Below are positions 6,699 through 14,667 of a stretch of DNA of 21,010 nucleotides, in pieces (the first letter of the stretch is position 1; every line of letters begins with the position of its first letter). The position numbers and the translations under genes are program-made. The DNA is taken from NCBI GenBank assembly GCA_964413525.1, contig CAYPTI010000005.1, forward strand, positions 1-21,010, given 5' to 3'. This stretch comes from CAYPTI01 sp964413525 [NCBI: uncultured bacterium] (lineage in GTDB: Bacteria; T1Sed10-126). The notes beneath the pieces are model-generated. The model made no database searches, was not told the origin of the DNA, and saw nothing but the letters and a program-made list of their open reading frames with translations.

Positions 6699-7019
6699 GG
6701 ATTGTTCGAATCAAGTCCATGCGGGACGTCGGAAACGACAAACGACCGTCAGGTAAGGAAGCCGGCTCCCGGGCGATCGAAAGCCCCAAAAGGGAACCCG
6801 TTACCGACAAGCAATCTACTCTTCCTTCCCGGTTGTACATCATCCCGATGTCAGGTTGAGACCTGTTCGGTCTGATTGGGAGGTTGGGAAGGAGCCGTAC
6901 CAGGATTGAAAGACGGTCCACAGACATGATTGGGGGCGTTTGGTATTCTCCGTTGACTCTGGAACGGTTCTTCATCGAACGGTTGAATCATCCTTACCTT
7001 TCCAGCAAGGAGAGAAACC
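6699..7019 (+). other. Non-coding gap with weak secondary structure
   Basis: No convincing gene. Notable pieces: GTCG-GAAA-CGAC hairpin with a GNRA loop (6728-6739); a long-range stem GTC-A-GGTAA (6748-6756) with TTACCGAC (6801-6808) carrying one bulged A; two mutually exclusive 5-bp hairpins sharing ACC (6852-6865 and 6859-6873); a direct repeat GAACGGTT at 6962-6969 and 6977-6984; and TTGACT at 6953-6958 without a matching -10. AAGGAG at 7007-7012 is the ribosome site of the next gene. Confidence 0.35.
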
Positions 7020-7508
7020 ATGCCGGGACGACTGGTTCTTCAGGGGGAGATCGAGGAAGAGTTGACCGACGAGGAGGTGTCGGACCTCAAACGGGAAGCC
7101 GAGAAACGGATTGAGGACCTGCGCTCCGTCGACGACTGGCGGGTGCTGTACCAGCGACGCCAGGACGTCCGGCAGATCGGCATGGTCCTCAGAACGGAGC
7201 TGGACCGGCTGGCTTCCCGGCCGGGGAAGGGACGGTACCTGGGGATGATTCTGCTGGACGAGGAGGGGGACCTCATCAGCGAAAAATTCATCACCAACCC
7301 GGCCATCAAGCACGACCAGGGGCGGGACGCGCTGGCGTTGAACGTGCTGAAGAACAACGGCGTCGAGGACATCCTGATGGCGGAGGCCCCCGACCGGTTG
7401 CTGAGGACCTCCCTCAGCGAGATGGGGCTTCGATACGCGGTTCCGGCAGAGGATTCGCTGGAGTTTATTAAGCAGCATTGTTCGGAGATAACCTTTCAGT
7501 CTTCCTGA
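7020..7508 (+). CDS. Small acidic protein, possible CDF-C-terminal plus NifX-like domain
   Basis: 162-residue soluble protein with no membrane segment. The first half (about 1-60) looks like a beta-alpha-beta unit ending in VDDWRVLYQRR, reminiscent of the cytoplasmic dimerisation domain of cation-diffusion-facilitator transporters. The second half (about 70-150; GRYLGMILLDEEGDLISEKF, then ALALNVLKNNGVEDILMAEA and LSEMGLRYAV) resembles the dinitrogenase FeMo-cofactor (NifX/NafY-like) fold found fused to some CDF transporters and as stand-alone proteins. This is recognition of pattern, not a search result. The transmembrane part is absent, and no such sequence is present in the 375 bases upstream. 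AAGGAG seven bases before the ATG supports the start. A 6-bp hairpin (7510-7526) follows the stop. If the assignment is wrong, it is simply a hypothetical protein. Confidence 0.7.
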   Translation: MPGRLVLQGEIEEELTDEEVSDLKREAEKRIEDLRSVDDWRVLYQRRQDVRQIGMVLRTELDRLASRPGKGRYLGMILLDEEGDLISEKFITNPAIKHDQGRDALALNVLKNNGVEDILMAEAPDRLLRTSLSEMGLRYAVPAEDSLEFIKQHCSEITFQSS

Positions 7509-7644
7509 GGGGCGATCCTCTCGCCCGGAATTCCGGGAGGGACGCCGTGGGAAGTTATCCTGGTTCCCCCGGCGGCATGAGAACCTTACAAATTGATGGA
7601 TTTTAGGGAAAATGAACCGCACGCCGACTCAAACCAACCCTGTC

Positions 7645-7662
7645 GCCATGACCGATCATGGC
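7645..7662 (+). promoter_or_regulatory. Perfect 7-bp dyad before the SDR gene
   Basis: GCCATGA (7645-7651) and TCATGGC (7656-7662) are perfect inverted repeats with a CCGA centre, ending 10 bases before the GGGAGG ribosome site (7673-7678). It could be a repressor operator or a translation-modulating hairpin. It does not match the known FapR consensus. A second palindrome, CCCGGAATTCCGGG, sits at 7524-7537. Confidence 0.4.
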
Positions 7663-7687
7663 CCGGCATCACGGGAGGAACGCAACC

Positions 7688-8476
7688 ATGAGCAGCGAAA
7701 ATCCCTGGGCACTAATCCTTGGCAGTTCCAGCGGGTTCGGCGAGGCAACCGCCCGGGCGCTGGCGGAGGACGGCTACAACATCGCCGGCGTTCATTTTGA
7801 TCGGAAGTCCGAGATGGACCGGATCGAAGACCTGATCGACGACCTGCGATCGAGCGGAGCCGAGGTGAAATTTTTTAATCAGAACGCCGCCAGCGAATCC
7901 ACCCGGGACGAGGTGTTCTCCTGGTTAAACGAACAGACCGGCGAGGAAAGCCCCCTCTGGGTGATGATGCATTCGCTGGCCTTCGGTACGTTAAAAAAAT
8001 ACGTGTCGGAGGACGAGGACACGATCACCGAAAAACAGATGGACATGACCCTGAACGTCATGGCCCACACGCTGGTCTACTGGACCCAGGAGCTGCTGGA
8101 GGCCGGATTAATGTCGGAGGGGGGCCGGATATACGCCATGACCTCGGGAGGTTCGGACTCCGCCTGGCCCTACTACGGGGCTGTCTCGGCGGCCAAGGCG
8201 GCCCTGGAGTCCCACATGCGACAGCTGGCCGTGGAAGTGGCCGAACACGACATCACGGTAAACTGCATTCAGGCCGGGGTGACCGACACCCCGAGCCTGC
8301 GGAAAATTCCGGCCTCGGAATGGATGATCGAGGAGGCCAGGCGACGGAACCCTTCCGGCCGGCTGACCACGCCCGAGGACGTGGCCGATCTGATCCGGCT
8401 TCTGGTTCGTCCCGAGTCCCACTTCGTCACCGGCAACATCATCCGGGCCGACGGCGGGGAGGACATCGTCGCCTGA
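7688..8476 (+). CDS. Short-chain dehydrogenase, enoyl-ACP reductase-like (FabL/FabI type)
   Basis: 262-residue NAD(P)-dependent SDR. Seen: the nucleotide loop LGSSSGFGEATA (11-22); MHSLAFGT at 94-101, similar to the HS(I/L)AF segment of enoyl-ACP reductases; MTSGGS (151-156) with the catalytic Ser region; Y163 and K170 spaced Y-x6-K, the arrangement of FabI and FabL rather than the Y-x3-K of ordinary SDRs; and the C-terminal TGNIIRADGGEDI. These suggest reduction of trans-2-enoyl-ACP in fatty-acid elongation. Other fab genes are absent here, so a different carbonyl or enoyl substrate remains possible. ATG at 7688 follows GGGAGG by nine bases, preferred to an upstream ATG at 7658 inside the dyad. 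It is convergent with the GGDEF gene, 24 bases apart. Confidence 0.8.
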   Translation: MSSENPWALILGSSSGFGEATARALAEDGYNIAGVHFDRKSEMDRIEDLIDDLRSSGAEVKFFNQNAASESTRDEVFSWLNEQTGEESPLWVMMHSLAFGTLKKYVSEDEDTITEKQMDMTLNVMAHTLVYWTQELLEAGLMSEGGRIYAMTSGGSDSAWPYYGAVSAAKAALESHMRQLAVEVAEHDITVNCIQAGVTDTPSLRKIPASEWMIEEARRRNPSGRLTTPEDVADLIRLLVRPESHFVTGNIIRADGGEDIVA

Positions 8477-8500
8477 GCGGACCGACGGACGGGGGACGGG

Positions 8501-9868
8501 TCAGGTTTCTACATTCCGGGCGGTGACCACCTGATCTTTGCCGGTCTGTTTCGCTTCGTACAGAGCGAGCTTGGACTGTTTGAATAGCCCGTCCACCGAT
8601 TCGGCGTCCCCCGGGAAGGCGGACAACCCGGCGCTGAACCGGACCCCGATGGGTTCACCTCGGAACGTAAAGAACGGTTCGGCGGCCAGGACCTGGAGAC
8701 GTTTGGCGGCCACAAGAGCCTCCTCGACGGAGGTGTTCGGGAACAAAACGGCGAACTGATCGTTTTCGAACCGGCAGGCCAGGTCCGTGCTTCGAACGTT
8801 GTTCTGAAGGAGACGCCCCAGCTCCCGAAGGGTGTTGTCCCCCGCACTGAACCCAAATTCTTCGTTCAGGTCCGAGAATCGGTCGATGTCCAGCACCATG
8901 AGGCTGCAGGCGGGACCGTAGCGGCGGACCCGCTCGATCTCCTCTCCCAGACGCCGGCGGAAGTAGGAGGGGGTTTTGAGTCCGGTGAGCTGATCGTGAA
9001 TGACCGATTCTTCGGGGAGGTTCTGAAGCCGAAAGGAATGGATGACCAGGGCGGTGACGGTTTTGACCGCTTCCAGCCGCGAGAGCATATGGTTGCCCGG
9101 CTCATCACCCCAGGACGGGTCAAACAACCCCAGCAAACCGACCAATTCCTCCCCGGTTTCAAGCGGCAACAGAAGCCCGGTTCCTTCCTCGGACTCGACC
9201 TGGATGTAGGGTTCCTCCCCGAGGCCCTCCTGGAGCAGATCCTCCCGGACCAGGACCCGTCGATTCTGGTACTGATCCCCGGTGAAGCCCTGAGAACCGA
9301 TCAGTTCGAAATCCCCGCCCCGTTCGGCGTAGTAACCGATTTCTTGCGACCCCAGTTCCTCGGCAAGCCCGTCGAACATGTGGTTCAGCAGATCCTCGAA
9401 ATCCTCCGGACCGATGAGGCTCCGGTGAAGGTTCAGCAGCCACTCGCTGAAGTCCGATCGGTTCTTGTGGAGGTGAAATCGGGCCCCGAGGTTCAGGATC
9501 CGGGTCAGGGAACGGAGGTGGGTTCGTTGCTCCTCCTTGATCGAACCGGACGTCTCGATGGCGCCAAACCACCGTTCTTCGTCTTCAAGGTGAACGAGGT
9601 CGTTGCTCAGGTCGATGATACCGGACTGATTCCCCCGGAGATCCTCCACGATATGGTCGCTGGACGGGTTGGCCTCCCCCCTCAGAACATGAGCCGTGGC
9701 CCGATCAACCCGTTCGAAAGCCAGATCCTCCAGGGGATCGGGCTGGTAAAAAACCAACCGGTCTCCGGGAATGTGATTTCGGATCCATTTCCTCGTCTGG
9801 GCGTATAGGGGTTCCAGATGATCCATCCGGTGGACGAGGTCCAGCAATTCGTTCGGACTCCGGCTCAT
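8501..9868 (-). CDS. Degenerate GGDEF-domain protein, probable c-di-GMP receptor
   Basis: 455 residues, the only minus-strand gene. Residues about 1-135 are an unassigned polar region. Residues about 140-285 look like a GAF-type sensor (LLLPLETGEELVGLLGLFDP at 231-250). Residues 290-450 are a GGDEF domain with DQLTGLKTPSYF (292-303) and LDIDRFSDLNEEFGFSAGD (326-344). The signature itself reads ENDQF (368-372) instead of GGDEF, losing both glycines and the second acidic residue, so diguanylate cyclase activity is doubtful. An RxxD motif (R359-S-T-D362) is kept five residues before it, exactly where the inhibitory c-di-GMP site lies. This favours a binding/effector role. No EAL domain is seen. 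ATG at 9868 has AGGA nine bases upstream; an earlier in-frame ATG at 9940 has none. It is divergent from ftsY. Confidence 0.88.
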   Translation of the reverse strand: MSRSPNELLDLVHRMDHLEPLYAQTRKWIRNHIPGDRLVFYQPDPLEDLAFERVDRATAHVLRGEANPSSDHIVEDLRGNQSGIIDLSNDLVHLEDEERWFGAIETSGSIKEEQRTHLRSLTRILNLGARFHLHKNRSDFSEWLLNLHRSLIGPEDFEDLLNHMFDGLAEELGSQEIGYYAERGGDFELIGSQGFTGDQYQNRRVLVREDLLQEGLGEEPYIQVESEEGTGLLLPLETGEELVGLLGLFDPSWGDEPGNHMLSRLEAVKTVTALVIHSFRLQNLPEESVIHDQLTGLKTPSYFRRRLGEEIERVRRYGPACSLMVLDIDRFSDLNEEFGFSAGDNTLRELGRLLQNNVRSTDLACRFENDQFAVLFPNTSVEEALVAAKRLQVLAAEPFFTFRGEPIGVRFSAGLSAFPGDAESVDGLFKQSKLALYEAKQTGKDQVVTARNVET

Positions 9869-9890
9869 GGAGGTCGGTCCTTTCGTGGAA

Positions 9891-9924
9891 TCAGGCAGCC
9901 TTTTCGCCTCGCCTGAGGTGGCTG
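9891..9924. promoter_or_regulatory. Nested dyads in the GGDEF/ftsY divergent region
   Basis: TCAGGC (9891-9896) and GCCTGA (9911-9916), plus CAGCC (9896-9900) and GGCTG (9920-9924), are overlapping inverted repeats in the 118-base divergent intergenic region. A GATAAT hexamer (9929-9934) could be an ftsY -10 element, but no good -35 is placed for it. Weak evidence. Confidence 0.25.
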
Positions 9925-9986
9925 TTAGGATAATGGACATTCACGGGAAACGAATAGTCACTCAATCAAGGAGGCGTGGAACCACC

Positions 9987-10943
9987 GTGTGGAATCCATG
10001 GTCCACCAGCGAATCATCCGAAGAGGGAACCGAGGACGAGAACGAGCCCGGCCGGCTCCGATCCGCCATGTCCTCCTTCCGGAAGAAGGTAAAATCCGTC
10101 TGGCCGGGAACCGGGATCGATGCCGAAACGATCGACGAGCTGGAGGCGGCGCTCCTTCAGAGCGACGTCTCCCTCTCGACCACCGAAGGCCTTCTGGAGC
10201 CGCTGAGAGAGGATCCCGATCTTGAAGACAGTCTGGATCAGCTCCGCCGGGACATCCGGGAACGGTTTGAACGGGCCGGATCTCTGGAGCTCAATCAGCC
10301 CGAGGAACCCCCGGCGGTGTACTTTTTTCTCGGGGTGAACGGCAGCGGGAAGACCACCTCCCTGGCCAAACTTGCGCACCGGCTTGGGCCGGAACGGGAC
10401 CTCCTGTTCGCCGCCGGGGATACCTATCGTGCGGCCGCCGTGGAGCAGCTGCACCGCTGGGGCGAGCGGCTGGGGATCGAGGTTATCAGCCACGAACGGG
10501 GAGGCGATCCCGCCGCCGTGGTGTACGACGCGATGGAGGCGGCGGAGGCCCGGGCGGTGGACGGTGTGTTGGTTGACACCGCGGGTCGGCTCCACACCCG
10601 GGACGACCTGATGGAACAGCTTCGAAAAATGATCGACGTGGCGGGGAACCTGCAGCCCGGAGCTCCCCACGAGAATCTTCTCGTGATGGACGCCACGACG
10701 GGACAGAACGGACTCCAGCAGGCCTGGAGGTTCGCCAGGGAACTTCCCCTGACGGGGATGGTTCTGACCAAGATGGACAGCACCGCCCGGGGAGGGGTCG
10801 TTCTGTCGATCGCCGACGAGCTGGAGTTGCCGGTGAAACTGGTTGGAACGGGGGAGGAACTGGACGACCTGGTCCCGTTTAACGTGGAGGTTTACATCGA
10901 CAGTCTGCTCGGCGTTCAGGGTACGGCCGTGTCGGCGGAGTGA
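9987..10943 (+). CDS. ftsY: FtsY, signal recognition particle receptor
   Basis: SRP-family GTPase that docks ribosome-nascent chain-SRP complexes at the membrane. 318 residues: a short acidic N-terminus (SEEGTEDENE at 11-20) in place of the long A domain of E. coli, an N domain (about 24-100) and a G domain with GVNGSGKTT (116-124), DTYRAAA (145-151), DTAGR (197-201), TKMD (261-264) followed by STARGG, and GTGEELDDLVPF (287-298). All nucleotide-binding elements are intact. GTG at 9987 is taken as the start: AAGGAGG (9968-9974) lies 12 bases upstream, slightly long, and an upstream in-frame ATG at 9933 has no normally spaced ribosome site. Its stop overlaps the ribD start by four bases, coupling it to the riboflavin genes. 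Confidence 0.95.
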   Translation: MWNPWSTSESSEEGTEDENEPGRLRSAMSSFRKKVKSVWPGTGIDAETIDELEAALLQSDVSLSTTEGLLEPLREDPDLEDSLDQLRRDIRERFERAGSLELNQPEEPPAVYFFLGVNGSGKTTSLAKLAHRLGPERDLLFAAGDTYRAAAVEQLHRWGERLGIEVISHERGGDPAAVVYDAMEAAEARAVDGVLVDTAGRLHTRDDLMEQLRKMIDVAGNLQPGAPHENLLVMDATTGQNGLQQAWRFARELPLTGMVLTKMDSTARGGVVLSIADELELPVKLVGTGEELDDLVPFNVEVYIDSLLGVQGTAVSAE

Positions 10944-12115
10944 GCGTGCAGTTTCAGCGCAGCCCCCGGGCGGCGATGGATCTGGCCCTGAAGGAAGCCC
11001 GGCGAGGGTTGGGTCGAACCCGGACAAACCCGCTTGTCGGAGCTGTCCTTCTTCACCGGGGACATCTCATCGGTCGGGGTTCCCACCGGTCCTTCGGGGG
11101 AGCTCACGCCGAACGGGACCTGCTGGCGGGCCGGGATCGGGTCCCTCCGGAGGCGATGATGGCGTGCACCCTGGAACCCTGCGTTCATACGGGCAAGACA
11201 CCTCCCTGCGTGGATCGGCTGCTGGAAGTGGGGGTTAACAACCTCATCCTGTCCCGCCGCGATCCGCACCCGGAGGTGAATGGGGAGGGAATTCGACGGC
11301 TTCGGGAGGAAGGGGTTCGGGTGACGGTGGGAGTCCGCACCGGGGCCTACGGCTGGCTGAATCGGGCCTATTTTTATCGTCTCGCCACGGGGATTCCTTA
11401 CCTGGAGGCCAAGCTGGCGCTCACCGTCAACGGACGAATAGCCACGACGTCCGGGGCCAGCCAATGGATCACGGGGGAACAAAGCCGGCGCCACGCCCAT
11501 CGGCTTCGGGCCCGCTCCGACGGGATCATGGTGGGAGCGGAGACCGTCCGGTCGGACGACCCGACCCTGACCGACCGGGTAACCGGGTCTTCGCTTCAAC
11601 CCCGGGCGGTCGTGGTCTGTCGCCATCCGGAAAATCTTCCCCCGGAAGCCACCCTGTTTACCGAGCGGGCTGACGAAACCCTGATCATGCTACCCAACCA
11701 GGCGAGGAGCCCGCTGCCGGACTGGATCCGTCAATCCGCGGTGGAGCCGGTGCCGGTTCCCCTGAAAAAGGGGGGGATCGACTGGTCCGAGGCGCTTCCG
11801 GAACTGGTTGAACGGGGCATGAACCGGATTCTGATCGAGGGGGGAGGCCGGCTGATCGGGAGCCTGCTGGAGGCGGGGATGGTTCCCGAGTGGCACCTGT
11901 ATTACAGCGGTCGGATGATGGGGCCGGGGCGGGAGAGCTTGCACCGCCAGAGCCCGGTTGAGAAGGTACGGCAGGCCCCGGAGGGGTTGCTCCTTCAGCA
12001 TCGTCGGTTCGGCGACGACGTGTACGTTCACCGGGCTCTGCTCCGTCCGTTCGAGGGAACCGGCCTGGAGGACCTTCCCCGGCGGTACGATCGCTTTCCC
12101 GAGGTGGTGCGCTGA
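10940..12115 (+). CDS. ribD: RibD, riboflavin deaminase/reductase
   Basis: Bifunctional enzyme for steps two and three of the GTP branch of riboflavin synthesis: deamination of the diaminopyrimidine phosphate and reduction of the ribosyl side chain. 391 residues. The N-terminal zinc deaminase (about 1-145) shows the HAE motif at 56-58 with the catalytic Glu, and EPC...C with zinc ligands C81 and C90. The C-terminal reductase (about 150-365) shows LEAKLALTVNGRIA (155-168), GIMVGAETVRSDDPTLT and LIEGGGRLIGSLL. The GTG start overlaps the ftsY stop as GTGA, implying translational coupling; GTG at 10946, five bases after a GGAG, is the alternative start. No FMN riboswitch can precede it, because its leader is ftsY coding sequence. 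ribE follows after 3 bases. Confidence 0.95.
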   Translation: MSVQFQRSPRAAMDLALKEARRGLGRTRTNPLVGAVLLHRGHLIGRGSHRSFGGAHAERDLLAGRDRVPPEAMMACTLEPCVHTGKTPPCVDRLLEVGVNNLILSRRDPHPEVNGEGIRRLREEGVRVTVGVRTGAYGWLNRAYFYRLATGIPYLEAKLALTVNGRIATTSGASQWITGEQSRRHAHRLRARSDGIMVGAETVRSDDPTLTDRVTGSSLQPRAVVVCRHPENLPPEATLFTERADETLIMLPNQARSPLPDWIRQSAVEPVPVPLKKGGIDWSEALPELVERGMNRILIEGGGRLIGSLLEAGMVPEWHLYYSGRMMGPGRESLHRQSPVEKVRQAPEGLLLQHRRFGDDVYVHRALLRPFEGTGLEDLPRRYDRFPEVVR

Positions 12116-12118
12116 ACG

Positions 12119-12757
12119 ATGTTCACGGGCATAGTTGAAGGGACCGGCACGGTTCGGTCCCGTCGTGGTCAGCCCGGAGAGGGCGTTCGGCTGGCGATCG
12201 ATTCGGGAGAAGTCCTCCCCCGGGAGCAGCGACGGCCCGGAGCCAGCATCAGCGTGGACGGTATCTGTTTGACCGTCAGCGAACGAACCCCTGATGGGTT
12301 CGAAGTGGACGCCAGCGGAGAAACCCTGGATCGAACCACCCTGGAAAACTGGCGAGTCGGGCGGACGGTCAACCTTGAACCGTCCCTGGAAGCGGGGGAA
12401 CCCATCGGGGGGCATTTCGTAACCGGACATGTGGATGACACCGTGCGTATCGATTCCTTCCGGTCCCGCGGGGAATACCACCGCCTGACGGTGGTATTCA
12501 ACCGGGACCTGCGGCCGTTTCTGGCCCCGAAAGGATCGGTGACCCTGGACGGCATGAGTCTAACGGTCAACCGGGTTGAAGGGACTCAATTCACGGTTCG
12601 AATCGTGCCCCATACCCTTGACGTGACCAGCCTGTCGGAGCGGAACCCGGGGGATGAACTCAATCTGGAAGTTGATGTTCTCGCCCGGTACCTGTACAAT
12701 TTTTCCTTACATTCCGACGAGCTTGAGACGGATCGTACCCTGTTTGAAGACCTGTGA
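12119..12757 (+). CDS. ribE: Riboflavin synthase, alpha subunit
   Basis: Dismutates two molecules of 6,7-dimethyl-8-ribityllumazine into riboflavin and the pyrimidine that is recycled to lumazine synthase. 212 residues forming two duplicated lumazine-binding barrels: MFTGIVEGTG (1-10) opens the first and GGHFVTGHVDD (97-107) the second. The internal duplication is visible as ISVDGICLTV (44-53) and VTLDGMSLTV (141-150). Cys50 sits in the position of the active-site Cys of the N barrel. The start lies three bases after ribD, with GAGGTG (12101-12106) about 12 bases upstream. A 121-base gap then separates it from ribBA. Confidence 0.96.
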   Translation: MFTGIVEGTGTVRSRRGQPGEGVRLAIDSGEVLPREQRRPGASISVDGICLTVSERTPDGFEVDASGETLDRTTLENWRVGRTVNLEPSLEAGEPIGGHFVTGHVDDTVRIDSFRSRGEYHRLTVVFNRDLRPFLAPKGSVTLDGMSLTVNRVEGTQFTVRIVPHTLDVTSLSERNPGDELNLEVDVLARYLYNFSLHSDELETDRTLFEDL

Positions 12758-12809
12758 ACGGTCGAAACCGTGTTCCTGTCCCGGGGTGGGGCAAGGGAGT
12801 TGAGCCTCC

Positions 12810-12825
12810 GGAACCGGGTGGTTCC
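12810..12825 (+). other. Hairpin between ribE and ribBA
   Basis: GGAACC (12810-12815) and GGTTCC (12820-12825) form a perfect 6-bp stem with a GGGT loop. A smaller hairpin, ACGGT-CGAA-ACCGT, lies at 12758-12771 directly after the ribE stop. Neither has a T tract. The region was checked for the FMN riboswitch and does not match it. Confidence 0.35.
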
Positions 12826-12865
12826 CGCGGGTTCGTGGATCCCATGGACGTCGGCTTTGGCCGGG

Positions 12866-12873
12866 TGAGGTGA
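12866..12873 (+). promoter_or_regulatory. Near-perfect Shine-Dalgarno deciding the ribBA start
   Basis: GAGGTGAT at 12866-12873, an eight-base match to the anti-Shine-Dalgarno complement, five bases before ATG at 12879. It overlaps and so argues against the in-frame GTG at 12870. Confidence 0.75.
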
Positions 12874-12878
12874 TTAGG

Positions 12879-14105
12879 ATGGGAGACGAAGCTGAGTTTG
12901 AGTCCATTCCCGATGCCATCGAGGTTCTCGCCCGGGGGGAGATGGTGGTGGTCGTGGACGACACGTCCCGGGAAAACGAGGGTGACCTCGTGATGCCCGC
13001 GACCGAGGTGGACGCCGACGATATTAATTTTATGACCAAGCACGGTCGAGGATTAATCTGTCTTCCCATGCAGTCGGAGGATCTCGAACGGTTGCAGCTT
13101 TCCTCCATGGTTGAGAACAACCAATCTCCGATGGAAACCGGATTCACGGTCTCGATTGATGCCAGCGAGGGGATTTCCACCGGCATCAGCGCTCACGACC
13201 GGGCCCACACCATCCAGACGGCTGTCGATCCGGATTCCCAACCGGAGGATCTATCCCGTCCCGGTCACGTGTTCCCGCTGCAGGCCCGCCGGGGGGGAGT
13301 CCTCAAACGGGCCGGCCATACGGAAGCGGCCGTTGATCTGGCCCGCCTGGCCGGCCACCGGTCCGCCGGCGTGATTTGTGAAATCATGAGTGAAGACGGA
13401 ACCATGGCCCGACGGGACGAACTGCGGGAGTTTGCCGATGCCCACGGCCTGCCGCTGGTGACGATCGAGGATTTGATCCGTTACCGGCGTCGAACCGATC
13501 GGTTGATCGAACGGGAAGCCGAGGCCACCCTTCCGACCCGGTACGGGCCGTTTCGAGCCTTTGCCTACAGAAATACCGTCCATGACCGGGATCACCTGGC
13601 CCTGGTCCGAGGTGAGGTCGACGGCAAACAGGACGTGCTGGTCCGGGTTCATTCCCAGTGTCTGACCGGCGATGTGTTCGGGAGCCTGCGGTGTGATTGT
13701 CAGGATCAACTGTACCGTTCGATGCAGTTGATCGCGCAGGAAGAGCAGGGGGTTCTGCTCTACCTGAGTCAGGAGGGCCGGGGCCTCGGGCTCGCCAACA
13801 AGATCAAGGCCTACGAACTTCAGGACGACGGAATGGACACGGTGGAGGCAAACGAAGCCCTGGGATTTGAATCGGACATGCGGGAGTACGGGATCGGGGC
13901 TCAGATTCTGGAGGACCTGGGGTTGAGCACGATTCGACTGCTGACCAACAACCCCAAGAAGATCGTCGGACTGGAGGGGTACGGACTGTCGATCACGGAC
14001 CAGGTTCCCATCGAGGTCCATTCCACCCCGGAGACTGAATCCTACATGGAGACGAAGAAGGAAAAGCTGGGTCACGTGCTCAACCGGGTTGACTCGGGCG
14101 AATGA
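12879..14105 (+). CDS. ribBA: RibBA, DHBP synthase / GTP cyclohydrolase II
   Basis: Bifunctional entry enzyme of riboflavin synthesis. The N-terminal half makes 3,4-dihydroxy-2-butanone 4-phosphate from ribulose 5-phosphate; the C-terminal half opens GTP. 408 residues. DHBP synthase (about 5-203): RENEGD (31-36), the acidic catalytic loop; [12 protein letters not shown] (53-64); [20 protein letters not shown] (92-111); and [16 protein letters not shown] (144-159). GTP cyclohydrolase II (about 210-400): zinc ligands C261, C272 and C274 in [29 protein letters not shown] (298-312) and RLLTNNPKK (353-361). Both halves look catalytically complete. It sits between ribE and ribH, with 60 bases to ribH. 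Confidence 0.96.
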   Translation: MGDEAEFESIPDAIEVLARGEMVVVVDDTSRENEGDLVMPATEVDADDINFMTKHGRGLICLPMQSEDLERLQLSSMVENNQSPMETGFTVSIDASEGISTGISAHDRAHTIQTAVDPDSQPEDLSRPGHVFPLQARRGGVLKRAGHTEAAVDLARLAGHRSAGVICEIMSEDGTMARRDELREFADAHGLPLVTIEDLIRYRRRTDRLIEREAEATLPTRYGPFRAFAYRNTVHDRDHLALVRGEVDGKQDVLVRVHSQCLTGDVFGSLRCDCQDQLYRSMQLIAQEEQGVLLYLSQEGRGLGLANKIKAYELQDDGMDTVEANEALGFESDMREYGIGAQILEDLGLSTIRLLTNNPKKIVGLEGYGLSITDQVPIEVHSTPETESYMETKKEKLGHVLNRVDSGE

Positions 14106-14165
14106 ATTCTCAGGCGATCGTTCCGTTGCGGGGCGAACCTGGATTTGACAGGAGAACAGGTAATC

Positions 14166-14636
14166 ATGGTTGACGGGCTCGACGGTGCTTACGACGGTTC
14201 CGGGTTATCGGTCGGAATTGTTGTTTCGGACGTGAACGATCGCTTTACCCGCGAACTTCAACGGGGGGCTGTCGAAACCCTTCGGCGCTGCGGGACGGCG
14301 GAGGAGGACGTGACCGTGTACCGTGCTCCCGGTGCGTTCGAACTGCCCGCGCTGGCCCGCCGGGTGTACGAACGCCGGGATCACGACGGACTGATCTGTC
14401 TCGGCGTGGTCATTCGGGGGGACACTCCTCACTTCGATTACATCTCCTCCCGGGTGACCCGGGGCGTCGGAACCCTCGCGGACGAGGCCGATATTCCGGT
14501 CACCTTCGGGGTACTCACCACCGATACGGTCGAGCAGGCCCGGGATCGATCCGGGGCCAAGGCCGGCAACAAGGGAAGGGAAGCGGCCCTGGCCATGCTC
14601 CAGATGGTTTCGGCGTTTCAAGCCCTCGACGGGTGA
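14166..14636 (+). CDS. ribH: 6,7-Dimethyl-8-ribityllumazine synthase
   Basis: Condenses 3,4-dihydroxy-2-butanone 4-phosphate (from RibBA) with the ribitylamino-pyrimidine (from RibD) to the lumazine that RibE uses; relatives assemble as pentamers or 60-mer shells. 156 residues, a usual size. Seen: VGIVVSDVNDRFTREL (16-31); GAFELPALARRV (56-67); GVVIRGDTPHFDYIS (80-94) with the conserved active-site His89; FGVLTTDTVEQA (114-125); and AKAGNKGREAA (131-141). ATG at 14166 is chosen over the TTG at 14145: GGAG (14151-14154) and AGGT (14158-14161) lie between them, and the family N-terminus fits the shorter form. nusB follows 31 bases later. Confidence 0.95.
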   Translation: MVDGLDGAYDGSGLSVGIVVSDVNDRFTRELQRGAVETLRRCGTAEEDVTVYRAPGAFELPALARRVYERRDHDGLICLGVVIRGDTPHFDYISSRVTRGVGTLADEADIPVTFGVLTTDTVEQARDRSGAKAGNKGREAALAMLQMVSAFQALDG

Positions 14637-14667
14637 AGACCGATCGTCTCCGGTGGCCCCGTAAACG

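Noticed and set aside
6745-6765. 4.5S/SRP RNA core, suggested by GTCAGG...GGAAG
   Set aside because: The GGAAGCAGCC-type domain IV loop and its flanking helix are not present.
8477-8500. Bidirectional terminator between the convergent SDR and GGDEF genes
   Set aside because: The 24 bases show no hairpin or T/A tails.
12758-12878. FMN riboswitch between ribE and ribBA
   Set aside because: The stretch has a few RFN-like words (GGGG, GGG runs, GGATCC) but lacks the conserved order of RFN elements and their closing stem.
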